Assembly (NCBI GenBank): GCA_002633025.1
Contig: NMRB01000009.1
Coordinates: 260,126-324,125 of the forward strand
Direction: 5' to 3'
DNA length: 64,000 bases
Origin: Notospermus geniculatus
Lineage: Eukaryota; Nemertea; Pilidiophora; Heteronemertea; Lineidae
Each line of letters starts with the position of its first letter. Position 1 is the stretch's first letter. Under the pieces are notes generated by a model that had not been told where the DNA came from, ran no database searches, and was given only the letters and a program-made list of their open reading frames with translations. Of this stretch, positions 1 to 10,848 are shown in pieces. The position numbers and the translations under genes were made by a program.

Positions 1-1
1 C

Positions 2-968
2 GGTCACACTAATTACCGACCACAACTGTCCACAACAGACCACAACCGTCCACAACAGACCACAAGCGTTTATTACCGTCCACAAGCGTCTAAATGCAAT
101 TAGAGGGGATTAAAAATGTCATTTTAGATCCATTTTAAGACATTTGAAAAATGATTCTGCTTTTGGGTACCTAGGCCTAGGCGATGTATTTTTTGCAACA
201 TTGACGTGATTGATTGACAAACAATTTATTTGCATACTTTTCTTCTAAAATTCTGACTTGTAGATTCTTTAACGAACTTCTTCCATCACATTCTCCTGCG
301 CTGCAAAGGTCCAATAGGATCATGACGCGCTTATGATGATGATGATGATGATGTGACACTGGCCTGCAGATGAGTGGGAGTCTGGAAGTGGGAGTCTGAA
401 GCACACAAAAAAAGTCGGACAGGAGACCAGTCTTACTTATCTAGGTGGGGAGGGAGAAAGAGTCACCTAATGCATACAGTTGGGCTTTAATTCTTTTTGT
501 GAGTGAATGGTACTCACGTTTATCAAAGGGAAAAGCTACTGGAGAGTCTCCTAGCCTAGACCCTAACAAACAAAAACACCACCAAAGTGCAACTTTTTTT
601 CATTTTATTCTAGGAAAATAAAATCAAAACTTCAGACTCCCACTTAACTCATCTCACCAGTGTCACGTACAAGAGAAAGTGGAAATCTACAAGTTCAGAA
701 TTATAGAAGAAAAGGCGCCTCATACATGTAGATCGATATGCAAATAGTTGACTGTCAATCATGTCAGTGTTGCAAAAAATTACACCGCCTAGGTACCAAA
801 AAGCAGAATTATTTTTCAAATATAGCCTACAGTAAAATGGATCTAAAATAACATTTTTAATCCCATCTAATTGCATTTGGACGCTTGTGGACGGTAATAG
901 ACGCTTGTGGTCTGTTGTGGACGGTTGTGGTCTGTTGTGGACGGTTGTGGTCGGTAATTAGTGTGACC
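2..968. mobile_element. Long inverted repeat (foldback element) at window start
   Basis: The first ~400 bases and the stretch at about 640-968 are imperfect reverse complements; the outer ends read ggtcacactaattaccg at 2 and the complement ending at 968. Each arm has a short direct repeat of a ~20-nt unit (gtccacaacagaccacaac type) near its outer end, and the arms can be followed inward through the ttgcaac and gtagatt words to the gtgggagtct motif. The middle (about 405-640) is not paired. No transposase frame is visible, so this looks like a non-autonomous foldback element. The element may continue left of the window, because arm pairing begins at base 2. Confidence 0.7.
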
Positions 969-1920
969 CACATACATGTAGTGTTCTTCCAACATCAGCC
1001 AATAAGAATAAGATGTACTGGTACCGCACCAGCCTGAAAAAACAACAAATTGGAATGTCCAAATTACCAAGTAAATGAAGTATTTTTGAAGATACGGTAC
1101 TTTTGAAGGTGAGCTAAAAATCATGCACAAGTCCTTGGTATTCAGGTTATAAATAGTCATGATTCCTCTTTTAATAGCAGACAATACCACAGCCACTCAA
1201 CAATTTATTCAATTCCTTCCTCATTCCTTCCTTCTCATAATTAAATAGGCCACCATATTGTTACTGAGCCTACATTGTAGATCCTGTGAACTTTTATCAG
1301 CTGATTCAGGACTGCAAGCTGCAGAGCCTATGGCTAGCCTCTACACGTGACAGAATGACAGATTCTGTCAATCTCATCCCCTCAAAAGCTGGCCGTACAC
1401 TGCCCTTAGTGGACAAAGGTTTTTAGACCAGCGCCTTATTCACCGGCGTCATTACCAAATGATGCGGGCTGAATATCGCTACGTCCTGGTGTGCGGGATC
1501 ACAAATGATGTGGTAAATTATTTCCAATACTCTTTGGAAATAATAATAGGTGATCGATGTTAACGTTGCTTTCTGCCACTTCAGATATCAAGTCATTTTC
1601 TTTCCTGCTGTCATGGCTGTGTGTCGGTCTCAGACCAAAAGGAGCAGGAAATCTCTGAATCCCTGGGCCATGGGGCATTAGGCCAAGGGTTCTGAGACTG
1701 CACAGTTGGCCTACCAAGGCTTCTGTCTCTGTGATTCATGATGCTGGTCAAAGGCCTAAGGCTAAGGTTTAAGAAAGGCAACAAGGGTTGAAGGGCAGAG
1801 ACATCTTATTGACCGGTGCATTAGGCTAGGCCTAAGGCCTACTTGTAGTCATGCAGTCATGTTCTCTGTCGTGTGCGCCCACACTGCGTTTACATTTCAG
1901 GAACCATGGGAACTTAAGCC
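969..1920. other. Intergenic stretch, nothing recognised
   Basis: No splice-bounded coding exon or RNA gene was recognised on either strand. Only short unsupported reading frames are present, with scattered ggcctaggcc words typical of the whole window. Confidence 0.5.
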
Positions 1921-2445
1921 TAGTCTACACTACCCGCGAATGCATCGCCGATGGACCCCGAACCGCGAGCACAGGTTATTTGCCGTGACCCACCGCAAAT
2001 AACCTGTGTTCGCAGTGTCACCGCGAATACCCGCGAACGTATCTACACCTGTTGAGTACTTGCGGCTATTCCCTGCCCTCCTATTGGCTCCCGGCCGGTG
2101 ACCTCATTCTGATCAACTACATCTAGGTCACCACGCCAGCAGCTTGACCGCCGATATCCCCGGGAAGGTGTCTCACTGTTCGGGGCCATTCGCGGTATGC
2201 CTGCCAACTCGCGGGCAGCGCAATTGCTTCGTGATTTTTTCAACATGTTGGAAATGGCCGCGAATGCCCAGGCCAGGAACACTCGCGGGGTGTTCGCAGG
2301 CATTTCCATTTGCGGTGCCGTGTCTCCACTTGGCCCGGGAATCACCGCCGATCACCAGCCGAGTCACCGCGAGTATAGGCCTAGGCCTACTTGCGGTGAC
2401 ACTCGCGGTGTGGTTCGCGGGGACTCGGGGGCCAAGTGTAAGTGA
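1921..2445. repeat. CpG-rich repetitive block with hairpin
   Basis: This half-kilobase is far richer in CpG than its surroundings and is made of variations on ccgcga / tcgcgg words. It contains a 14-bp hairpin (cacaggttatttgc at 1970-1983 pairing with 1995-2008) and weak similarity between its two ends (ctacac...cccgcga against cttacac...cccgcga in inverted order). Reading frames in it (2043-2445) do not resemble a known protein. It may be a degenerate DNA transposon; the class is not determined. Confidence 0.35.
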
Positions 2446-2679
2446 TTAGGCCCTAGGCCTAGCGAACAACATGGTGAAGTGGAGATGGCACTGACAGGGC
2501 TTTAGTCTACTCTATAGATATGGTTGGAAATTCTAGCATTTCCCTGCAGAAGCTCGTTGTAACCATGGTCACAAGGTAACATATGGTTACACTGTATAAT
2601 AGTACTATACAAAGAGCCCGAGTGGTACAGTGCTTATTCAGGTATTCACTCTGCTCTCCTCCCAACTTGTCACTGGGGN

Positions 2680-2899
2680 CATTTAATGTTTCTGGTGACG
2701 ACACTGACAATGATGGTTCAGATGAAGGTGAAGCTGATTATGGGGATGGAGTTGACAATGACGATGATGATGATGATGATGATGGTGGTGACTATGATGG
2801 TGAGCCACCGGTTGAAGCAATTGATGGTGATAGCAACAATTCTGGTGAGAAGCCAGAGGGTCTGAGAAAGCGACAAGCAATTGACAGACCCGATTCTTA
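2680..2899 (+). pseudogene. Fragment of RIC3 terminal exon
   Basis: The plus-strand frame from catttaatg to the stop at 2897-2899 encodes the last ~73 residues of the RIC3-like protein whose full gene lies at 10849-14185: GDDTDNDGSDEGEADY, an Asp run, then GLRRKRQ-like basic and DS* ends. A handful of residues differ from the full gene (for example PDS against ADS at the C terminus, and one extra Asp in the acidic run). No splice acceptor or upstream RIC3 exon precedes it; the homology stops at the n at 2679. It is a 5'-truncated copy and is unlikely to be expressed as a RIC3 protein on its own. Confidence 0.75.
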
Positions 2900-4197
2900 A
2901 GATATGGCTCTCTGCCTCGATGACTCCGAATATCAACACTTGTCAGACAAACAGTTGATTCTAGAACATAACTGTTGGTCATGTGAAGTTGTTACGTGGT
3001 GGTGATAAACAGATTGACAGTATTGAGGAATCTTTTTGCTCCCACATCCAGTCCAGAGGCCCGCAGGGTTTGCTGGAAATGCCAGGTATCATTGAATTCA
3101 TTCCCAAATCCCTCTCTCACCTAGTTTTTGATGGCTTAGCTTAACCAGAGAAATACATACCGTAAAGAGATTGTGGGTACCGGTACATCTGGTGTTGGCT
3201 GTATTAGACTAGACAAGATTCACAAAAACTTGATCGTACACGTGCGTTTGTGGCAGTTAAAAAGTTGATAATCCTGTCATGCCTGTGGGAGCAATAAAGT
3301 CATTTGATGGAAATAGGAAGAATGTTGACTGAATAACTATCCTATGGACTTCGGTCTCCTTCAATGTGTATTACAAAACTTAGATTCTTACTTAGAATAG
3401 TGTAAGTTGTGACAACCAGAAAGTGGTTGGAATCTGTCATACTTCTATTCTTGTTGTATCTGAGAACACTCACTTGATTAATATGTGTGTGAAATTGAGT
3501 GATCTTGTTTACCTCACACCAATTGTTCATCAAAAACATCACTTGTCATTTGTGCATTTAACCCATTTCTGGGGAACTTATTACTCATATTTCATCTTCT
3601 TACTCATTCGGTTTTGATAGATAAAAGTGCGGTTTGTGCAATATGATATTCAGTACACATTGTTGCATGAATTCTGATGTATATACATACGCACATACAT
3701 ACATACATATATACATGTATATATTCTGTATACATTTGTCAAATAGTCGGGCTGTCTGTACGTGATCTGTGATTAATACGCATGTATAAGTATGTAGGCG
3801 TTAGGCCTATGTTCCTGCATATAAAACTGGCTGTACAGTCAGTGTACATGTCACCGGTATGTGAAATACAGATCGGCAGAAGGTAGCTTCTGCATTTTGA
3901 GAACCAATATCCTTTCTGTGTGAGTACAGTACTACAAAATCTTTGGCAAAGGATTGATGGAATACATACCGGTACACACTACATGCATGACTTGAGTTCA
4001 TTTAGGTCTACCCTATGACTTCGATTCCATTGTCAAAGTGGCATTGGCCTTGTACTGCATTAATATGTTCGCTGCTGCACCACGAATATTCTAACTGTGT
4101 CTGTTGCCATTGCCTGCCACAAATATTTGTTCAGGGACCTTGCCTGCCAGGTTGGCATTTTCAAGGCCTAGGACATGTTTATGGCATGTCATGGTAA

Positions 4198-4331
4198 GGC
4201 CCCGATTACATAGAAGTATACGGTATACGAAAACGCCGGTTTACAACTATGGCTTCACAATCGCGAATCCTTTGCGAGGCCTTTGTTAACTGGTGTTTTC
4301 GTATACCATATACTTCTATATAATCGGGGCC
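4198..4331. mobile_element. Palindromic MITE, copy 1
   Basis: A ~134-bp near-perfect foldback: ggccccgatta at the left end pairs with taatcggggcc at the right, and pairing continues inward through tagaagtata and cgaaaacgcc words for about 48 bp. It has no coding capacity. A second copy lies at 9411-9543 in the other arm of the inverted duplication, so it was present before the arms were copied. Confidence 0.8.
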
Positions 4332-4468
4332 TAAAGCCTGCACTGATAGTGGTGGCCACCTTGGTGGCTCAAGTCTGAGAGAACTTTCAATAGTGATGTG
4401 TGCATTAACAGTATTTGAAACTCTGAAAAACATGGAATACGACTGACAGAGACCTCAGACAACACATG

Positions 4469-5111
4469 AATCCCGAATACCACATTGCCCTTTGAAGACT
4501 GATGCGGTGCTCAACTCTATCTTAGTAACTAGGCCCTTGGTCAATAAGCTTCTTCGCGAACTATTCTCAGTCGTCCATTCCGTTGTACGTACGCGTGTCT
4601 TTCCGGGTCGTCCTTTATCATTTCGCCCAGCAGTTACCTTATCCCCAACGAGTACCTCGTGTAGTGCATCATATCCGAGTCGGCTCCGTTCCTCCACAAA
4701 AGGGGTGAAAATATCTTGGGCCCTTCCATTAGGAGGTCTAATTGGATGAAAAAAGCCCGCCGGCGGCGCAGAAAGGGGTGGAAAATTTCCCTTGGTTCCT
4801 TCCAGAAGGGGGTTATCCTTTTAAACTCAGGAACAAGCATGTGTGCCCTAGAATTATTAAGGAGTGAGGGACGATTGAGGGTCCGGTAGGAAGCTGGGGC
4901 TTCAAGTCTTTCAACTTTTAGAAACCTGTTCACCCATCTACATGTAGCTACAGCACGTTGGATGGATACCAGGTAGCAGCACCTGCTGATCAGGGTTGAC
5001 TGCATCATGCACACTGAGAATCCCCAAGTCCAAAATGTAAACAAAGACCACGTGTTTTTAGTCTAAAAATAGGTTAGGTCATCCTCTCACTTGAGAAGGA
5101 ACAGCATATAG
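4469..5111. other. Intergenic region upstream of the TMED gene
   Basis: This holds only short unsupported reading frames. The proximal end grades into the TMED promoter. Confidence 0.4.
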
Positions 5112-5119
5112 TGACGTCA
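5112..5119. promoter_or_regulatory. CRE palindrome TGACGTCA upstream of TMED
   Basis: A perfect TGACGTCA lies 92 bp before the TMED start codon. Such full CRE palindromes bind CREB/ATF-type bZIP factors. For a gene of the ER-Golgi pathway, regulation by an ATF6/CREB3-like factor is plausible, but this is inference. Confidence 0.5.
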
Positions 5120-5210
5120 CGAAGTACCTAAGCAGACCTTAAATTCCGGTTTTGCCTTCTGCAGTTTAGTTCTGGTTCTCCGGCGTGTATTTCCTGTCTA
5201 AACACACAAA

Positions 5211-7422
5211 ATGGAGCCACCAATGTCTAGCTTAAGCTGTTTATGTGTTTTAATTTTAGAGTTATGTTTCGTTAGTGTTACTTTTGGTAAAGATTCGGAG
5301 TTCACGGTCGCAATAGAGGCGGGTCAAAGGGCCTGTTTCTTCGCTCCTGGTATCAAGGAAGGATCCAACTTCGAGGTTGAATACCAGGTATTGCAGTACA
5401 TTTTGTATGTTGATGGCCTCGGCTCCAGGTGCTCGTTTTAGTGGGGGACCATCGCCATACAATAGGAGCTGTCAGCGAGTTGACCACTAGGTGTCACTAG
5501 GGCCCAATTCAATGCATCTAGCGGACCCAGTCATTATCGATCGAGCAGCGATCATAATAGATTTCCTGTACATTTGGTCCGCTAAGACTGTGCTGCCATC
5601 TGTTAGCAATATGCGCGGCTGACTGCTCCCATTGCCAGTAGTAAAGTGTGTAAGGACGTGTGGCCCCCTCACTAAAACCACAAACGTGTGGTTCAAATGA
5701 CATGAATTAATGAGTCAATAAATTCCAGAACAGAAATTTAAATAGGGGCCTAGTGCATCTGGTTTTCAAAAGTCAGACATTTTCCAATTATTAAAATTGG
5801 TTTTAATTCAGGCATAGCTTAGGCCCATAGGCTAGACCTATAGGGTCATATTCATAAAGCGGTTCTATTGTTAGAACCGTCTTAGGCCGGTTCTAAGTAT
5901 TGTCAACCACTGTCGTTACTTGGAACCGGCCTAAGACGCTTCTAACGATAGAACCGCTTCATGAATACGACCCATAGGCCCTGGCCTACACTATAACACT
6001 ATTATCAGTCTCATGCTCAGTCATCTTAATTTTTCAGGTCATTGATGGTGGTGAACTTGATGTGAACTTCATCCTTCAGAGCCCATCTGGTTCAGTGTTA
6101 CTTTCAGAATTGAAGAAGTCGGACAGTGTTCACAAGTACGTAAAGAAGTCCTGTTCAACTTAGATTTCATATCTTGAATTTAATACCAAATATTGTAGCC
6201 TACATTTATATAAAAGCTAGTAAATGTCTTTGCTCAGATTGAGAATGTAAACTTCTGGTCGAAGCTATTGCATGTATTGATAGAAATATTAAACTGCCCT
6301 TCCAATGAAATGATAGTGCTTCTGCCAGGATTCCAAAAGGGCAGGGTATTTTGGCCACCTCTGAAAAAGGGCATGGTACTAGATTTGCAAAGCAAGGGCA
6401 TAGTTGTGTCGGTGAAAAGGCAACAAGACTTGTTGCCAGTCCTACCACACAACAAGCCACGGGAATGAAAAAGCCGCTGCCACTCGCCTACCCGTTTTTG
6501 CATGTTTTATGTCATTTTCTGATAAATAATCTGTCATTGTCTTCCACACTTCGGGTCTTTCTGTCATTGTTCGGAAAGGCTCTGCGTTGAGAATGGATTT
6601 ACGCGAGTACAGCATGGCGGGGTTTCGATGGGATAAGGCCAGTTGATACTAAGAGGGCATGGCGTAAAAAAATATTGATCTGGTGAGGCAGGGCACTTTC
6701 TGAAAAGGGGCATGGTGCTAATTTTGGCCTTGAAAAGGGCAAATGGTGCTTAGAAAAAGGGGCATGGGGGAGCGCCATTCCATTTTGCTCTAGCTGAAGC
6801 ACTACCGGTAAATGAATGTACTGCACTTCAATTTTTCAGAATAAAAGCTAAAGAGAATGGTGACTACCAAGTCTGCTTTGACAATACGTTCAGTCGTTTT
6901 AGCCGGAAATTGGTCTTCTTCGAAGTGGTCACTGATGAAGAAGATCCCACTGAGGACTGGTCAAAAATAGCTGCTGCTGAGAATGAGATTGATATGAAGT
7001 TAGAGGACTTTAGGGTATGCAATATTTATTGATCAATACTGGCCAGTGGCTGTAGTTGGCATCTCTGGCTGTGTGGGCTGTTGGATTCTCAAAATGTCTA
7101 TTGAGAGGTTTTTTGTTTGCTGAGCTTTATTCCTGAAAAAAGTGCGTAGTTTCAGATGTTTTTACATTCTGTCTTTCAGGTGACAATGGACAAGGTCAAG
7201 CACAATCTGGAAAAAACAAAAACAGCCCAAAAGTTCATGGCTGTTATTGAAGCCAAAGATCGAAGCCTGATGGAATCGAATTTTGATCGAGTTAACACGT
7301 GGTCTGTGGTACAGCTCGCTGTCATGATAACCGTTGGCATTTCACAAATTGTTTTAATCCGAAGTTTATTTGATGATAAGAGCAAGGTTGGGAAGATATT
7401 CAAAATGACTCAAAAGTCGTGA
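5211..7422 (+). CDS. TMED5: p24 family cargo receptor, TMED1/TMED5-like
   Basis: Four exons, 5211-5387, 6038-6135, 6840-7014 and 7180-7422, join in frame (693 nt, 230 aa), all with GT/AG introns. p24 proteins are type I membrane proteins that cycle between ER and Golgi in COPI/COPII vesicles and help sort secretory cargo. Visible: a signal peptide (residues 1 to ~26, hydrophobic CVLILELCF), a GOLD domain (~27-125) with the two expected cysteines (C42 and C104 in YQVCFDN), a charged coiled-coil (~150-185), the family signature ESNFDRVNTWSVVQ, one transmembrane helix (~192-213) and a short cytosolic tail after SLFDDK. The length matches human TMED5/TMED1. The tail lacks a C-terminal KKXX signal. 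Closest subfamily is gamma; assignment to TMED5 rather than TMED1 is tentative. A CRE lies 92 bp upstream, and intron 2 holds a GGGCATGG-rich repeat. Confidence 0.92.
5843..5973. mobile_element. Hairpin MITE in TMED intron 1
   Basis: A 131-bp foldback with ends gggtcatattcataaagcgg and its near-complement ...atgaatacgaccc; inner arms (ttagaaccg, cctaagac) also pair. It has no coding content. Ends of the 'GGGYCATATTCAT' type recur at 24617-24729, suggesting one family. Confidence 0.7.
6290..6800. repeat. Degenerate GGGCATGG-type repeats in TMED intron 2
   Basis: Several diverged copies of an aaaagggcatggtgct-like word occur in both orientations of context. Related words recur at 56330-56470. 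This looks like decayed interspersed repeat sequence, not coding. Confidence 0.4.
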
Positions 7423-8381
7423 CTTAGATTTTTAGGTTTTTCTACATTTTTTCAATACAATGTGCCACATTCATTCAGCCTTCATACTTTTGACAACCGT
7501 GGCTACTTATGAAATTGTTGCCATGGTAGAAGCCCTAGAAGCGATGAGATTCTGATTTTCTGCCCCATTGTTGTATACCGGCAAAAATTTATACGCTTAT
7601 GAATTTTTGATACCGGTCCGATTTTTTAGTAATCATTAGATGCAATTCACTTCCCTGCTGCTCTGTTTGATATTTGTGATAAGTTATATTCTCCAGCAAT
7701 AAATACTCTTTCTGTTTCGTGCTGTACTGATCAGTACTGAAACACTGTTGTGGTTATTTTCATAACCTCTGCACTGGCCATTAATACTTAAATGCAGTTA
7801 ATCCGAGTTGATCTCAAATGACATTGTGCTGCATATTATGTTATTATCAAGTAATAACTTCGTAATTTTATAACGGTGGTTAGTATTCTGCTGTGGTTAT
7901 TCACTTCTGTTACTGTTTATCAAACCATGATTTCTCGCAAGTTTTGAAGATGAGATATTCACTTGGACAAGAAGTACAAAGTTTATTTTACAACAAAATA
8001 TTGGGCTTTTATTTGTTGGACATTTCAGGAGTAATCAGTTTCTTCCAAGTTATTGATTGCATGTGCTCAAACATGGTCAGGGTTTCAAGTTTTGCAGCCC
8101 AATTTGTTGAGAGTGTGGTTTTTTGGATTGAGTTATTTTCTCATGGACGTTTTCTGAAATGAAGTTTTCAATTTGGATGATTGTAAATGTCATCAGTGTG
8201 CAAAATTGGAGCGCAGGGGTGACATAGTCACACATGTGCAAACTTGGTATTTTTTATGGAAGTTCATCTTCACTTTTCTGGCTTGGGCTGGTGTAATTCT
8301 GCCACAGTTCAAGCAATCTTCACCTCGACTATGTGGCTGGTGTGTGCTCCTGGTTGTGAAAATCCTTGATGTTGTCAACCA
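7423..8381 (+). other. TMED 3' UTR and downstream sequence
   Basis: AT-rich sequence follows the TMED stop codon. An AATAAA at 7698-7703 is the first clear polyadenylation signal; a second (aaataaatt) is near 8809. No other gene is recognised here. Confidence 0.4.
7698..7703 (+). terminator. Candidate polyadenylation signal of TMED
   Basis: AATAAA lies 276 nt after the TMED stop codon in AT-rich sequence. Use of this signal is inferred from position only. Confidence 0.45.
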
Positions 8382-8385
8382 TTAA

Positions 8386-8647
8386 AGGACCACAGTATTG
8401 CTTCCCAATCCTGCGTTACACCTACCCGTGTTAAGGGGAGACCTCTATTAACGACTTGGTAAACTACCGCATGCAACTAGTCTCGCGCAGCCAGCCGTTT
8501 CGTTCCGCAGTACTGCTACACAAACTTGTTCGATCCCCAGCGGCTGGGTATATTCTCCCAACACTGGGGCGAAAGGCTTAACTACAATATTGGAGCATGG
8601 TGCCGGTGGCGCCGGCTGTCGACAGAAAGATGCAATACAGTGGTCCT
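8386..8647. mobile_element. TTAA-flanked MITE (piggyBac-type ends)
   Basis: Ends read aggaccacagtattgc and the near-complement gcaatacagtggtcct, each flanked by TTAA (8382-8385 and 8648-8651). TTAA target duplications are the hallmark of piggyBac transposons, so this 262-bp non-coding element is probably a piggyBac-mobilised MITE. Confidence 0.65.
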
Positions 8648-8651
8648 TTAA

Positions 8652-9273
8652 TGGAATTTGCTCCACATTTGTACATGTACATGAAGTGATCTTAGCGTGC
8701 ATACAATCATTTGTATGATGTGAACATTACGAAATATCCCTCCGCAAGAATTTAACATGTGAATCGAATTTACAATAATTTGTACTTAATTCGTAAAAAA
8801 AATGTTGAAATAAATTTTCATCTTTCAAGTATTTATATATCTGGGACTTCATGTTTGCATTTTTTTCAAGATCAAGGAAACGAGTGGATAGACGTCACCT
8901 GCTTGGTGGCGACATTGCTTTGACTAATGGGAAGATAAACAGGAGTTTTCACCAGTAGCTTCTAATGCTGTTCCGAGGCAAAATATCCCTCGTTTGGTGG
9001 AATTGTTTAGAGTTGAGCACGTGACAATAATGGAATACCAGACTATGTATTTTATAGGATAAATTAGAAAACCCGATGGTGTAGAATTTTTGTGAATTTA
9101 TTTGTAAAATGCAAACATACAGAGATAATGGGTTTAATATAAAACAAAAAAGCTAACATGCCAATAAAGTTGAAAAAAATAAATTATGGTAAAGCAGCAT
9201 GGCAACACTACAGCAAACAGTATCATAATTGTTTCTTTATGATGGATGTCATAAAATTCTGATAGCAATTATA
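8652..9273. other. AT-rich intergenic stretch
   Basis: No coding exon recognised. It joins the TMED downstream region to the right arm of the inverted duplication. Confidence 0.4.
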
Positions 9274-9410
9274 CATGTGTTGTCTGAGGTCTCTGTCAGT
9301 CGTATTCCATGTTTTTCAGAGTTTCAAATACTGTTAATGCACACATCACTATTGAAAGTTCTCTCAGACTTGAGCCACCAAGGTGGCCACCACTACCAGT
9401 GCAGGCTTTA

Positions 9411-9543
9411 GGCCCCGATTATATAGAAGTATATGGTATACGAAAACACCAGTTAACAAAGGCCGCGCAAAGGATTCGCGACTGTGAAGCCATGTTGTAA
9501 ACCGGCGTTTTCGTATACCGTATACTTCTATGTAATCGGGGCC
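9411..9543. mobile_element. Palindromic MITE, copy 2
   Basis: Copy of the 4198-4331 foldback, with ends ggccccgatta and taatcggggcc. It lies downstream of the RIC3 polyadenylation signal. Confidence 0.8.
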
Positions 9544-10435
9544 TTACCATGACATGCCATAAACATAACCTAGGCCTTGAAAATGCCAACCTGGGCAGGC
9601 AAGGTCCCTGAACAAATATTCGTGGCAGGCAATGGCAACAGACACAGTTTCTTAGAATATTCGTGGTGCAGCAGCGAACATGTTAATGCAGTACAAGGCC
9701 AATGCCACTTTGACAATGGAATCGAAGTCATAGGGTAGACCTAAATGAACTCAAGTCATGCATGTAGTGTGTACCGGTATGTATTCCATCCATCCTTTGC
9801 CAAAGATTTTGTACTCACACAGAAAGAATATTGGTTCTCAAAATGCAGAAGCTACCTTCTGCCGATCTGTATTTCACATACCGGTGACATGTACACTGAC
9901 TGTACAGCCAATTTTATATGCAGGAACATAGGCCTAACGCCTACATACTTATACATGCGTATTAATCACAGATCACGTACAGACAGCCCGACTATTTGAC
10001 AAATGTATACAGAATATATACATGTATATGTATGTATGTATGTGCGTATGTATATACATCAGAATTCATGCAACAATGTGTACTGAATATCATATTGCAC
10101 AAACCGCACTTTTATCTATCAAAACCGAATAAGTAAGAAGATGAAATATGAGTAATAAGTTCCCCAGAAATGGGTTAAATGCACAAATGACAAGTGATGG
10201 TTTTGATGAACAATTGGTGTGAGGAACAAGATCACTCAATTTCAAACACATATTAATCAAGTGAGTGTTCTCAGATACAACAAGAATAGAAGTATGACAG
10301 ATTCCAACCACTTTCTGGTTGTCACAACTTACACTATTCTAAGTAAGAATCTAAGTTTTGTAATACACATTGAAGGAGACCGAAGTCCATAGGACAGTTA
10401 TTCAGTCAACATTCTTCCTATTTCCATCAAATGAC

Positions 10436-10441
10436 TTTATT
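10436..10441 (-). terminator. Candidate polyadenylation signal of RIC3
   Basis: AATAAA on the minus strand, about 410 nt after the RIC3 stop codon. It is conserved in the inverted copy (ggagcaataaag near 3290). Confidence 0.5.
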
Positions 10442-10848
10442 GCTCCCACAGGCATTACAGGAATATCAGCTTTTTCACTGCCACAAACGCACGTGTACGA
10501 TCAAGTTTTTGAGAATCTTGTCTAGTCTAATACAGCCAACACCAGATGTACCGGTACCCACAATCTCTTTACGGTATGTATTTATCTGATTAGAGTGCTC
10601 CTCACTCAACTAAGCCATCAAAAACTCGGTGAGAGAGGGATGTGGGAATGAATCCAATGATATCTGACATTTCCAGCAAACCCTGCAGGCCACTGGACTG
10701 GATGTGGGAGCAAAAAGATTCCTCAGTACTGTCAATCTGTTTATCACCACCACGTAACAACTTCACATGACCGACAGTTATGTTCTAGAATCAACTGTTT
10801 GTCTGACAAGTGTTGATATTTGGAGTCATCGAGGCAGACAGCCATATC

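Larger units (their letters stand above)
2680..4468 (+). repeat. Left arm of a 1.8-kb inverted duplication (RIC3 3' end)
   Basis: This stretch is the reverse complement, with scattered substitutions and small indels, of 9274-11069. It begins immediately after the single n at 2679 and ends after the caacacatg word at 4468. It carries the last part of the RIC3 terminal exon, the 3' UTR, a short ACAT/ATAC microsatellite near 3684-3728 and a palindromic MITE at 4198-4331. The two arms enclose the complete TMED gene. The abrupt start at an n suggests either a real inversion-breakpoint duplication or a scaffold-joining artefact. Confidence 0.85.

Noticed and set aside
2-80. Short regularly spaced repeats resembling a CRISPR array
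   Set aside because: Units are contiguous or overlapping without unique spacers, mirrored at 890-968, and the DNA is animal.
2043-2449. Overlapping ~100-codon frames on both strands
   Set aside because: Open frames are expected in CpG-rich repeat DNA poor in stop codons; no domain recognised.
2683-2982. His-rich minus-strand reading frame
   Set aside because: It is the antisense shadow of the GAT/GAC-encoded Asp run in the RIC3 fragment; the same happens at 10767-11066.
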